From NCBI GenBank assembly GCA_946902985.2, contig OX336396.1, positions 233,880,297-233,944,296 of the forward strand: a stretch of 64,000 nt of DNA, in the 5' to 3' direction. The position numbers and the translations under genes are program-made. This DNA is from Meconema thalassinum. Lineage: Eukaryota > Arthropoda > Insecta > Orthoptera > Tettigoniidae. Position 1 is the first letter of the stretch; every line of letters starts with the position of its first letter. Positions 11,771 through 21,644 of the stretch are shown one piece after another. The notes under the pieces are model-generated. The model searched no databases and was not told the origin of the DNA. It saw only the letters and a list, made by a program, of their open reading frames with translations.

Positions 11771-12239
11771 AAGTCAACTTTTTCCTCATTTTTGAAAAAT
11801 GAGAAAGGTAGGCTAAAAATAATAATAATAAAATACACTGGTGTAGTCTTTCACTCGAAAAGCCGTTCGGATTATGGGGTTTGAAACCAGCACATAGGAA
11901 TACGGGGCGGGGGGAGGGAAAACCAGTTCAGTGAGATAACATTCTAATTCAGTCGACCGTCACTGGTGAAAGAGTGAAGTTGACACTGCTAGCAGCTACA
12001 GGGCGGAAGACACCCAACCAGATAAGTAGTAGACTGTACTATACAGTACAACCATTGTTGACTTTTTACAACCATATAGTCACTCCAAACAGACAAATTC
12101 CGGTTTTCTATCATCATTTTAGCATTTCACCTAACATCATATATACTACAACTAGCATACACCGACAAGTTGCATTACCAATACTGCATATAATAATTGC
12201 AGTCTACATATTGTAAATATTTTCACCTGTATTTTCAAA
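11771..12239. other. No recognised gene
   Basis: AT-rich sequence with no recognised domain. The part from about 11950 may already belong to the Penelope-like repeat that holds the ribozyme motif just downstream, since such repeats usually extend upstream of it. Confidence 0.4.
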
Positions 12240-12412
12240 CAAAGATTTTATAGCCGAAGTGTAATGGATCTGATGATGGTCGCTTGACGATCGAAACTGG
12301 TCATCCTAGTGTATTTATTAATCTGATGTAATATTTTCAGGAGTAGGGTATAACCCAATTCTTTTGGGTACATTCGTGTTGACTGTCTGAAAAGCACCAA
12401 ACTTTTGTTTTA
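12240..12412 (+). repeat. Penelope-like terminal repeat fragment with hammerhead motif
   Basis: It shares with 42000-42300 the ribozyme core and, downstream, the order TTTCAGG, TAGGGT, an AATT/TTGGGYACA block, GTGTTGAC and GAAAGC-like ends. Hammerhead ribozymes with very short helix III are known from Penelope-like element terminal repeats. No Penelope coding sequence is next to this copy, so it is a solitary repeat. Confidence 0.6.
12266..12306 (+). ncRNA. Hammerhead-ribozyme-like motif
   Basis: The order is helix I strand GGAT (12266-12269), core CTGATGA (12270-12276), helix II GGTCG/CGATC closing a CTTGA loop, core GAAA (12293-12296), a one-pair helix III, GTC, and helix I partner ATCC (12303-12306). 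All invariant core bases are present. A single-pair helix III resembles the minimal hammerheads of Penelope-like and retrozyme repeats, which usually work as dimers. Cleavage after GTC is inferred, not shown. Confidence 0.65.
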
Positions 12413-12423
12413 AGCCGTTCAGA

Positions 12424-12440
12424 ATAATAATAATAATACT
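12424..12440 (+). repeat. (AAT)n microsatellite at the 5' junction of a LINE
   Basis: A short AAT run directly abuts the truncated 5' end of the RTE-like copy that follows. A second AAT run follows its 3' end at 13050-13083. Confidence 0.8.
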
Positions 12441-12441
12441 A

Positions 12442-13020
12442 ATGTGTAGGCCTACAACAAATATCTATAACGCAAAACTCAAGCACTACTGCACAGTCAT
12501 CCGGCCAGAAGCTTTGTATGCAGCGGAATGTTTCGCAATGAATAAAAAAGGCATAATGGAAAAACTGGAGACCAAAGAAAGGATGATTTCGAGGAAAATC
12601 CTCAGTCCAGTCAAAGAACACGGCGAGTTCCGAAGACACCATAACCAAGAGTTGTACACACACGCAGAGAAAATAACTGACGTGATGAGGAAAAGGAGGA
12701 TTTATTTCTATGGACATATAACCCAAATGAAATCAACACGGCTATCCAACCGAATTTTTGCTTTTCTCTATGAGAAAAATGCAAAGGGGTCCTGGTTCAG
12801 TGAAGTAGAGAAAGATCTGTTGGAGATTGGGATAATACGATGTGAAGATATCCAGGAGCGTGACCCTCTTAGGGAAAAACTTCAAGAACTTCAGAGGTTT
12901 CAACCTAAGCCGAAACTAAAAACCGGGAATGCGTGGACGGCAGAGAGAAAGGTGCAACATCGATTGCGAATGATAGAGTACTGGGCCAACATTAAAATGC
13001 AGAAGAAACAGTTGACATGA
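12442..13020 (+). pseudogene. 5'-truncated RTE-like LINE: reverse transcriptase C-terminus (192 aa)
   Basis: The frame encodes only the region after the reverse-transcriptase thumb: LKHYCTVIRPEALYAAE, then KILSPVKEHGEFRR, DVMRKRRIYFYGHI and the terminal WTAER...RMIEYW block. The same blocks in the same order end the longer LINE copies at 21685-23814 and 60384-61610. The polymerase and endonuclease are missing. The 3' untranslated part reads CGTGGTCCTTAGTTGGC and runs into (AAT)n. The initiator ATG at 12442 arises by chance at the junction. This is a dead-on-arrival insertion, very similar to the copy at 24087-25160. Confidence 0.88.
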
Positions 13021-13048
13021 CGTGGTCCTTAGTTGGCCGTAACGAAGC

Positions 13049-13083
<35 letters not shown>
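13049..13083 (+). repeat. (AAT)n LINE tail
   Basis: About eleven AAT units follow the LINE 3' untranslated region (CGAAGCAATAAT...). Microsatellite tails are typical of RTE-like retroposons. Confidence 0.85.
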
Positions 13084-13112
13084 GGAAATAAGAATAATTA
13101 TGAAATCAAGTT

Positions 13113-13523
13113 CTGTATTACCAATATCAGCCCGAGAGTGTTCTTGAATTCAATGAATACAAGTTGTATTGGGAGCGAACTATTCTGGCTGATCAATTGG
13201 TATCACACATCAGGCCAGATCTGGTGGTTGTCAGCAAGAAAATAAAGCAAACTACCTTGATTGATGTTGCGATTCCTAACAACAAGAATCACCAGTCAAA
13301 ACACATAGAAAATATCATCAAATATAGGGAGTTGGTCGTCCGTATCAATAGGCAATGGCATGAAGAACGGGTAAAGATCATATCTATCACTGTTTCAATT
13401 ACGGGTGTGATCCCAACTACCTTGCTCCAAGGCCTTAAAGAACTGGATCTGGATACGCAACTGTACAAACTAATGCAGAAGGCAGTAGTTCTCTCAATAA
13501 CCAGTATCTTCCGGAAGTTATGA
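13113..13523 (+). pseudogene. Fragment of LINE restriction-like endonuclease C-terminus
   Basis: The translation runs PESVLEFNEYKLYWERT, RPDLVVV, LIDVAIPN, a KY..L..I...W block, then TGVIPTTLLQGLK and LMQKAVVLS. RPD followed by LIDVAIP is the PD...D/E pattern of restriction-like endonucleases found at the C-terminus of some insect LINEs. The fragment starts about 30 bp after an (AAT)n tail and is not joined to a reverse transcriptase. The family is recognised from general memory, so the exact clade is open. Confidence 0.55.
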
Positions 13524-13527
13524 TGAT

Positions 13528-13760
13528 GATTGTGTGACCTCCGGAGAGGCCGAGTGCAGGTCTTTCCAGTTGACGCCCATGGGCGACCTGCGAGTCGTAA
13601 TGAGGATGAAGTGATGATGTAGACGTCACATACACCCAGTCCCTGAGCCAAGGGAATTAACACTAGGAGATTAAAATCCCTGATGGCTCGGCCGGGAATC
13701 GAACCCGGGGCACTTAGGGCCAAAGCCTAGCGCGCTAACCATTTAGCCACGGAGTCGGAC
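13528..13760 (-). mobile_element. tRNA-derived SINE, minus strand
   Basis: On the minus strand from about 13760 there is a tRNA-like head: box A TGGCTAAATGGTTAGCG and box B GGGTTCGATTCCC, about 35 bases apart. The body ends with GACCTGCACTCGGCC...GGAGGTCACACA toward 13528. The same 3' body recurs at 44333-44400. A tRNA-like head fused to an unrelated body is the SINE layout. Confidence 0.75.
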
Positions 13761-13899
13761 GTCCGGAAGTTCATGGGTAGTGAGTGACTTTCCAGCTTAG
13801 AAGTGACTGTTTCAGTAATATATATATTTCCACAAGGACATCCGCCCGGCATTCCGGGAGACCATAAAGGTCCAGAATAATCTACAGTGTAGGTACATT

Positions 13900-14815
13900 G
13901 TTGGCTCTACAGTACATAAGTCATTACGATACACCATATAAATAATGTTTATGTAGCATGTTGATTGAAGCTCTCAATGTGCTCAAGCAGATCTTCTCAA
14001 TATCATCCTCGATGTTGACAAGCTTCTTGAGGATATCCACGACGAACTTGTAACATGTTCCACGAGCTCCGAATAGAAGGCCTTTCACTTTCCATGCATT
14101 TTAGGTAAGTTATATCTCTCACTCAAGTGAGGTATGCATGGTCGGTAAATGGCCTCTTTCTCCTCGTTGACTCGTACGGCTTGCTGAATGTCCACTTCCA
14201 TTCGTACCGTGGGGTCCAGGACCAAACCCCTTCCGTTCTTCCTGTCAATGGCAACGATATCTGCTCTTCGGTGACTACCATTTTCCGAAATGCAGTGCAC
14301 TTCCTCATAAACTTCCCATTTCAATTTCCTCAGGGAAGTGGCAATTGATGATCGAACTCTGTGATGGCGGGAATTTCGTAACAGTTCTCCTTTAGAACAT
14401 TGGCCCAGGACATGTCCTAGCGTCTCTGGTTGGTCACATCCTGGTTGTCGGCATAGGGTTGTGTGCTGACTTCTCCCCGGCACAGCTCTCACCGCTGAGA
14501 TGTTGCAGGACATTTTGATGGCATTCGTCCATTCAGAGCACGATAAGCCTTTTCTGTTATTTATCCACGAGTTGTTCTTAGGATTTTGTTCATAAACTTC
14601 CACTCCTTTACCTTTATGAGGAAGTTTGCACAAAGCTTCAAATGACCGTTTCCGAAGCTCATTTCGTACCCAACGTCCTCATTTTGATTCTATGCAATCA
14701 CTAGTTGAAAAATTAAAATATTGAAGAATTTCTTTCTTTTCCTCGTCAGATTTCGACAAATATCTAAATGAATATCTTCCACTCTGGGTAACTTTTGAAC
14801 TACATTAAAATGCTG
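13900..14815 (-). pseudogene. R2-like LINE C-terminus, interrupted
   Basis: A minus-strand open stretch (14633-14085, 182 codons) has a zinc-knuckle-like run (C..PGC..PETLGHVLGQC), then RRADIVAI...LVLDPTVRME, resembling the CCHC plus restriction-like endonuclease end of R2-type LINEs. Upstream, to about 14800, the same family continues in another frame (LPRVEDIHLDI). Past the stop at 14085, toward 13920, a shifted frame reads GLLFGARGTCYKF...INMLHKHYLY, a typical tail of these proteins. So there are at least one stop and two frameshifts. The reverse transcriptase is absent. The left edge of an unrelated repeat lies about 30 bp upstream. Confidence 0.65.
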
Positions 14816-14844
14816 TATATATTGAGCCCGTCAGAGGAGCTGCC

Positions 14845-17800
14845 AGGACAGCCAACAACCGAAATGACTTCCCTAACATCTCATCCGCCGGACCTAATTG
14901 CCAAGAGGATCAGGTGAACTTCCAAACAGGCCAAAGCGGCACGAGAATCCATCATCCACGGGAATTGTGGTACATGGTGACTAAAGGTCATAGACTGCCT
15001 AAGGAAAGGTTCACCTTAAAAACTAGACTGAGAAAAGAAACATCCAGACTTATGTAAAACATCGTAAAGATTTATTTTAAAATCGACAAACCCCTATCCT
15101 AGTTCGGAGGGTTTCTATCGCCTAATCCGCAAGCTAATAAATAATCAAAAATAAAGAGCAGGTCCCTACCCGAGAAGTTACTGTAAACCCTCGCGAAAGA
15201 TCTATCTCACAATTATTAAAGCAACAACAGCAACACTAAGAAAATGGTACGGCGAAAAACCCTAGATCAAGTTACAAGATCAAGCTAATATCGGAATTTA
15301 CATTTAACAGGGCAGCAAAACAAATCAAAGTTAGGATGATACCATTTCCTCATTTACATTTAATATTAATTCATCTAGCTAAGTCCTACCAATTAATTAC
15401 AAAATTTACGGCGGTGACGTCCGTAATATCAAACAATTACAATCAAAGCTATGTGACAAGCCATAAAAAAACATCTAAGGCATTCTTACAAACTAGGTGC
15501 TAATCAGCACACAAAAGGTGACATGGAGGATTTATACACTTTCACATCAATAAATCAATAAATACAAGACCACAGTTTTATTCAAAGCCTATCTACACCT
15601 TGGTTTACTGTTCGTAAGCCATAGTCATTTAACGTGTGTAATTACGGTGACGACTGCGTAGTGGAAACTACGTCTAACATCGTATGGCCTGAGCTCCACC
15701 AGCTACGAACTACAGGTTCAAGCAAGCCTCTGTCGTTACAAAAAGTGTCAGCTGTCCTAAGGTCATTTCCTCCAGGAAATACTTTCATTGGCACGGCTAT
15801 GTCAGCAGGTTCCAAATGCAAATGAACAAGGTTAAAGAGAAAAGATTTGTTATTTATATTTTGTTTATCAAAATTATGCGTTTTATTATTAAGATGTCGG
15901 TTTAAATTATAGTTGGTTTATGGCGAATAACAGCTGACTAGCCTGGCATGGAGCGTCTCTGCGAGATCATCTCTGCCGAAGAGCCTCGACTCAAAAGTCG
16001 GGATACGATCAACGAGTAATAACATCTCGGACACACAATAACACGAGTTACCAGCGGCGCGCAGCTCGCGTTCAATAACTTTGGGACAGGCCTGGAAACA
16101 CATCAGTTACCCTCCCTAAATATTTGGTCTACGGGAACTGTCCCGGACATGGTACACAAAATACCTTCTTACATGAAATGCCTCTTCACGGGGGGGTCAC
16201 TAGCCTCCAACATAATATAAGAATCCTGACATAACTGTACTCGTCGAAACAACGGTACACGCAAAAGGCGTTTAACTAACAAATAACAATCTACAGAACA
16301 TGTGTTCAGACACAGAAATGGACACTGGGTTCCATGAGCTATCAATACAATGAAAAAGAAAATGCTGCAAGCATTGCGTCCTGTGTTAAAAATAAGTCTG
16401 TCTCACTTGGAAGCAAGCGCACTCAATCGTGCGCTGGGAAATATTCACACACCTGTCTTTGTGTCACAGCGAGTTACAGGCTCCCTGTACTATATGACAC
16501 AACACGTTGACTGGGCCGGCGGTTTTGGCAAGAAAATAACTATAAAACTGGCCTCTTAATAATACCTTTACCATGGGTTATAAACATCAAAGAATGTGTG
16601 CATTAAGAGCACGCTATAAAGCTGAATATAAATATATAAATCTGTCTTTCATAGCAAAGACGTTTAAAAGATAGCAATGTCTATCATTGCTGGAGCTCTT
16701 TGCTCTCAAAGATAAAACACTTCATTTGTTTCTTGTATCAAACATTCAATTAAATCACGTGTCATTACACTTGACACAAACAAAATAATATTATGGCGCA
16801 AACCCCACTCTGCTGGATTTGCTTAATGATACGTTGGGAACTGGGTTCGATGCTAGGTTACAACGAACATCCCTTTTACTTGCAAGGTCTACACTCGACC
16901 TGGATGGCTTCTGAGCACATCCTGAATGAAATATAAATGCAGTTACAAAACAGGTAATTACAGTCGATTACCTAAATGATACGACTTCTCTAATAAAGTC
17001 AGGGGCGTAACGTTGACTGGCTGCTATAAGTGCAGTTAAAGAATTATGACCATGGCATCAATTTGCCATGACAGGACTCTGCTAAGACTCGAAAATCACC
17101 CCAGATGGGGTTAAAAAAAGTAGCCCTGAAATGACTACGGTCACGTTTAGCAATAGACAGGAATTGGCGTCCTACGACGTCCATCAGGTTGCACCAGGGT
17201 TAAACAAAATATCGAACCCAAGGGTGGCTCACAATCACTGTAAATAAATAACATCTAATTATACTAATTACATTCCCTGCCTATAAAATGGCTGTCACGA
17301 AGTTCGGCTGATTTACAATCTACACTAATCTAAATATACCACCAATGACTAGAACAATGAAGGGTTGTACAAACTCACGATATGAAGGAGCCCACACTTA
17401 GCTCTTTCCAACGACAAGGGTTGAACAAAAGCACCTCTGGCTTTCAGGATTGGTTTTGTCCATATCAGAACTTCCATCTTGGCTCTCCCAAAGACCAGGG
17501 TTCGGTCTGTCCCCGTAGTTGAGATCGGGAATGGGTTGGACATGCCTAGAAAGGGCATCCTCGACTCCTTCCTTCTCGTTCGACGTTCTTGAAGTTCCAA
17601 ATCATGCTCGTTCCATCCGAGACGTCTCCCTCATACCATGACGGTATCTAGCCCATCATCTTCGACTCGAACATGGTATTATAAATGTCGAACACGTGGT
17701 CGGTAATATTAGACATTATGTATTTCTTTATCACTTGAAATTGCGGTGTGCTTTGTAGCTATCACAGGCGTTACACAAATATCTAGCAACACAGCCTCTA

Positions 17801-18600
17801 CACTTTGCAGATATCATAAATAAATGGCCATGCACTGATCTGCTGGTTCACACGTGCACAGATTCTATTTTTGCAATCACGTGGCATCCGTGAAATTGGC
17901 GTCAAATTCTTGCGGATAAATCCACTGTAGCAATTTATACACGAAGCGTATTTAATATAACACACGTTTAATGCAACGTTATCACAATTACTTGTATATT
18001 TGACACCAGGCTTTAGCCCTCCACAAATCACGTGGGTACAAAATGCGGTGCTACAAAATCGTAGAAAAATTCACAATACGTTTCAAATAAATTCACAATA
18101 CTATTAGTGCTGATCACTACACTTTGATAATCGTGATGCACAATACGATGGTGCTCGATGACACTTGATAAAATTCTTCGCTATAAAGCGGACTATTCCC
18201 ACGTCTTACACGACGGGTATTACAACACGCCTCGACCGGGCGGATCCTCAAGACGTGGTGCACGGAACTGCGTTTACATTCCTTTTTGCATGTCTGCAAT
18301 GATATTACCATACCTTAAAGTGAAAAAAAAACCATTCTCCTAAATGTTTCAATAATACTGAATGACGAAATGGAATATTCTGAGTCTCGCAGAAAGTTAA
18401 AGTTGATTAATAAGACCTCATATAAATAATTAGCAGACTTCACCAAAGTCAAAAGTGCGATCCTTCGCTACTCCAAAGAGAATTGTATAAGCTCTCAGCA
18501 TTCTAGTTGCTTTCTGGGTGTGTTCAAAGGTAGTACATCCCATCATAAATGTGTTGTCATGAAAAATATCACATGAACCTTAGCTCAGCGGGTTCAATAT
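14845..18600 (+). repeat. Unclassified repeat family, copy A (about 3.76 kb)
   Basis: It matches the reverse complement of 35282-39058 along its whole length with moderate divergence. Matching landmarks include CTGCCTAAGGAAAGGTTCACCT near 15000 and 38890, CTGAGCTCCACCAGCTACGAACT near 15690 and 38190, and the end block TAGCTCAGCGGGTTCA near 18580 and 35290. I found no reverse transcriptase, transposase or integrase in either copy, and no direct or inverted terminal repeats. Short open frames are not conserved between copies. It is probably a non-autonomous element. Confidence 0.75.
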
Positions 18601-19106
18601 GCTTCCCATTCAACCTTAACTAAACCCAGCCCCCGAACATTCCTGGATGCATACAACATATCATTGGGACAGTCATGTGGTAACCCAATGATTTCTTTGA
18701 TAGTTGATCGCAAAAGTTCCCTGAAGCCCCTGTAGTTATGTTGTGATATATATCAGCAATGTCTGTCTGTTAGGTAGTCAGCCTGAAAGCTGGTTGGATC
18801 CTCAAAAAGCACCACCATATGTTATGTGGTAGAAACCCACAAAATCGAGGCTGCACTATATTGAGGCGTACTAGGCAAGGTGAAGAGTGAGGTAGTTTGC
18901 CATTCCTTTCCTCACTGAGTCAGTACAGCTATACTAACCATATGAGCAGAACCTTTCAGAACATCCACATACACTACTGTAGCTGTTCCCCGAGCACCAC
19001 TCATACCTCAGTAGCTTCCATATAATCACAGCCATGAATGAGACTGAGACATTGGTGAAAAGTCACATTTTACTCTGGCCTGGGCCAACAGACAAATGCA
19101 AATGTA
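18601..19106. other. No gene; possible SINE-like dispersed repeat
   Basis: Around 18770-18960 there is text (AGTCAGCCTGAAAGCTGG, GGCAAGGTGAAGAGTGAGG, CCTTTCCTCACTGAG) that looks like a dispersed insect retroposon. This window contains no second copy, so I cannot support that here. There is no coding potential. Confidence 0.3.
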
Positions 19107-20391
19107 GGGTAAAGTCAAGTTACTCCGTGATATCAAGTAACACCGTGATAAAGCGTGTTTCCTCTATCTCTACGTAGGTTCAATTCCGAAAGCTCTAAGT
19201 TTCTACCAACAGATGGCAGTAGAAACAAAGAATCCAGGAAGTCCTTGTGTTCTATCTTTGACCAACTCAATGAGGTTTAAAAAAATATATTAACAGAGAG
19301 CTGACATTTCAACAAGTAATCCACATCCAGTGAAATCTGTGATGAAGATTTTAATTTCTAATAAACAGCTGTTTCATTGTTTAAGTTTCATTTTAACACC
19401 AATCAGAGGTAACATGCAGACCATTCGCATACAAAACTTATATGCATGTACTGTTACGCATGCAAGGTGTGTGAGCTAAGCAATAAGTACGTTTTTCTTA
19501 GGTTGAACGCTGAAATGGCGCCAAAACGGAATAAAGAAGCTCGCTCCTACACAGATGAAACACTTAAAGGAGCATTGAGGTCGATGAAGGAAGAAGGATG
19601 GTCAGTATACAAGGCCAGTAGACGTTTTAATAACCCGTGGAGTACACCAAAGGATTAATGCACAAAATATTCAGCCGATCCAGGAAGTGCAACCCTTGCA
19701 AAAATTGGAAAGCCATTCGTTGTGTCACCTGAATTTGAGTGAAGATAGTGTGTCAATACAGACACAATAGATCGGTCTTGGCCTAATTCCAGATCCCAGA
19801 ACAATGACGATGATGGTTGTGGTGCGTGAGGTGGCTCCCCAGGCGGATGACACCAAGAGGAAGAATGGAGCCGAACGGATTGATTATCAGTTTTGTAATG
19901 TCTGGTACCTAAAATGTCTATTTTATGTGTGATAGGTTTGAGGAATCCGATAGTGACTAAGAAGACTTAAAATATGTTCAATGGAATATTTTTAATAGAA
20001 TGTTGTGTTATTCTAATTAAAAAACTGTGTATTGAAATGTTTTAATATGGGTAATATGGGGTAATAGAAACCTATAGTCTACATACGATTTGAACACTTT
20101 TTTACATTAAACATTAGTTAAATAGTACACTGAATGGTGAACACCAAGCTATCACGGAGTAACTTGAACACTATCACGGAGTAACTTGAATATCACGGCG
20201 TTACCTACTTCTACTACCGGATTTTGTTAGTAAATACCTTGAAATAACTTATGAATATTTGTAAGATATATGCCAGAAATGTTCCGTAGGCTATTCCTCT
20301 TTAACATGAAATGAATCGAAATAACTGAAATCTAAAACTTCAGAAATAGTAACAAAAAAGCTTAGTATCACGAAGTTGCTTAACTTTACCC
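19107..20391 (+). mobile_element. Pogo-like DNA transposon, non-autonomous or decayed (1285 bp)
   Basis: The ends are inverted repeats of about 26 bp: GGGTAAAGTCAAGTTACT... on the left and the complement of GGGTAAAGTTAAGCAACTT... on the right. They are flanked by TA on both sides (19105-19106, 20392-20393), as expected for the Tc1/mariner/pogo superfamily. Subterminal motifs TATCACGGAGTAACTTGAA repeat at about 20150, 20172 and 20190. Inside is a psq-type helix-turn-helix fragment at 19515-19658. No DDE catalytic core is visible. Confidence 0.7.
19515..19658 (+). pseudogene. Psq-type helix-turn-helix fragment of a pogo-like transposase
   Basis: MAPKRNKEARSYTDETLKG, then ALRSMKEEGWSVYKASRRF and a PWSTPKD end, matches the pipsqueak/CENP-B-type N-terminal DNA-binding helices of pogo-like transposases, which usually read as a Y/W-T-x-E-x-L start, an A..F loop and P.STL. 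The frame stops after about 47 residues and nothing of the catalytic domain follows, so this is a truncated remnant within the TIR element. Confidence 0.65.
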
Positions 20392-20506
20392 TACTGCATT
20401 CATCAAGAGATGGCAAACAGGCAGATATGTACTGTATGAAACAATAATAATTAAAGTCATGGGTTTAACGCCTCTTTCCTATTCTGTGGATTTTTAGAGA
20501 CCTTTA

Positions 20507-20582
20507 TTACATTAAACATTAGTTAAATAGTTCACTGAATGGTGAACACCATGCTATCACGGAGTAACGGAGTAACTTGAAG
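20507..20582 (+). repeat. Duplicate of pogo-element internal segment
   Basis: This 76-bp stretch nearly repeats 20102-20171 (TTACATTAAACATTAGTTAAATAG... through the ATCACGGAGTAAC motif). It lies just outside the right terminal repeat. It could be a fragment of another copy. Confidence 0.75.
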
Positions 20583-21249
20583 GGCCGTACCTGTAAATAT
20601 ATCGCCACTGGGTTGTCACATTTTTATGGCGTTAAATTCCATTGGACTGAAGTCGGGATCGAATCTGCTATCGTGAGTATCGCCCAACACTTACACTGTC
20701 TGAGATATGCAGCCCACGATGATGATGAGGTCATCTGAACAAGCCCATAATCGCAGTATGATAGGATGGTCCCAATTTAGTCACGGCTGATGAAAAACGC
20801 GTCTCTGGCTCCAAAGTGAAGCAATTATATCACATTTCGTGAACACTCAGTGAATAAAAAGGAGAAAATAGTTCTCTCTTAAGTTTACAATGGTTTTATG
20901 TCGCACACGTTGCAAAATGTTACGTTGTGGGCTCATTCAAGTTTTTAAAGAAATTCTTTTATGAAGTGTTGGCTGGAAGTTAAGTCTGTAACGATGCTGT
21001 TAAACTCTCTCACTGACACGGCTCGGTTCACAAAAAGTTGTGCCACATAAATATGTATTACTCGCTCAAGCACTCTACGTGGCTTTTAAAAGAATCGTTA
21101 AATAAATACAAGCATACTTGGACTAGTTAATGCAAAACATTTCGTGTGAATTACGAACACTACCATTATTATAGTTCAGAAAACAGAATTTATTACTAAC
21201 ATCAAAACGGCTCAAAAACAAATACAAGTGAATCATGGGAAGATCGCTT
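20583..21249. other. No recognised gene
   Basis: Non-coding AT-rich DNA. I saw neither family motifs nor clear repeats shared with elsewhere in the window. Confidence 0.5.
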
Positions 21250-21640
21250 GCCACGGTGGGTGAGTGGTTAACGTGTCGGTCTACTAACCCCAAGTTTGCA
21301 GGTTCGCTCCTGGCCGTGGTAAGTGATTTTTGAAAGGCGGCAAAAATTTACGACCCGCATGTCATACGATGTTGGCATGTCAAAGAACCCATTTGATTTC
21401 AGTAGGCCGTGTTCATAATGGCAAAATTATTCACGGGAGTTTCCGCCATCACAAAGTTCCTCTTTTATCTTCTAGAAAGCGCTATATGTTCAAGGAGCTT
21501 AGATATCTAACCTCCCTGACTCTCATAGTGCTTCAAGGAACAACGAAATTCGACATGCGAGCTACCCTCTGGGTGTCAAATAACAAAGCTTGCACCCAGC
21601 ATCCGAGGCCGTACGATATTATAATTTTATTTATTTAATC
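21250..21640 (+). mobile_element. tRNA-derived SINE, plus strand, about 390 bp
   Basis: The tRNA-like head has box A GGGTGAGTGGTTAACG near 21263 and box B GCAGGTTCGCTCCTG near 21300. The body includes GTTCATAATGGCAAAATTA and AACCTCCCTGACTCTCATAG. It ends in an ATTTTATTTATTTAA tail. The 3' half recurs inverted at 61905-62105. It abuts the 3' end of the opposite-strand LINE at 21645. Confidence 0.75.
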
Positions 21641-21644
21641 GATT

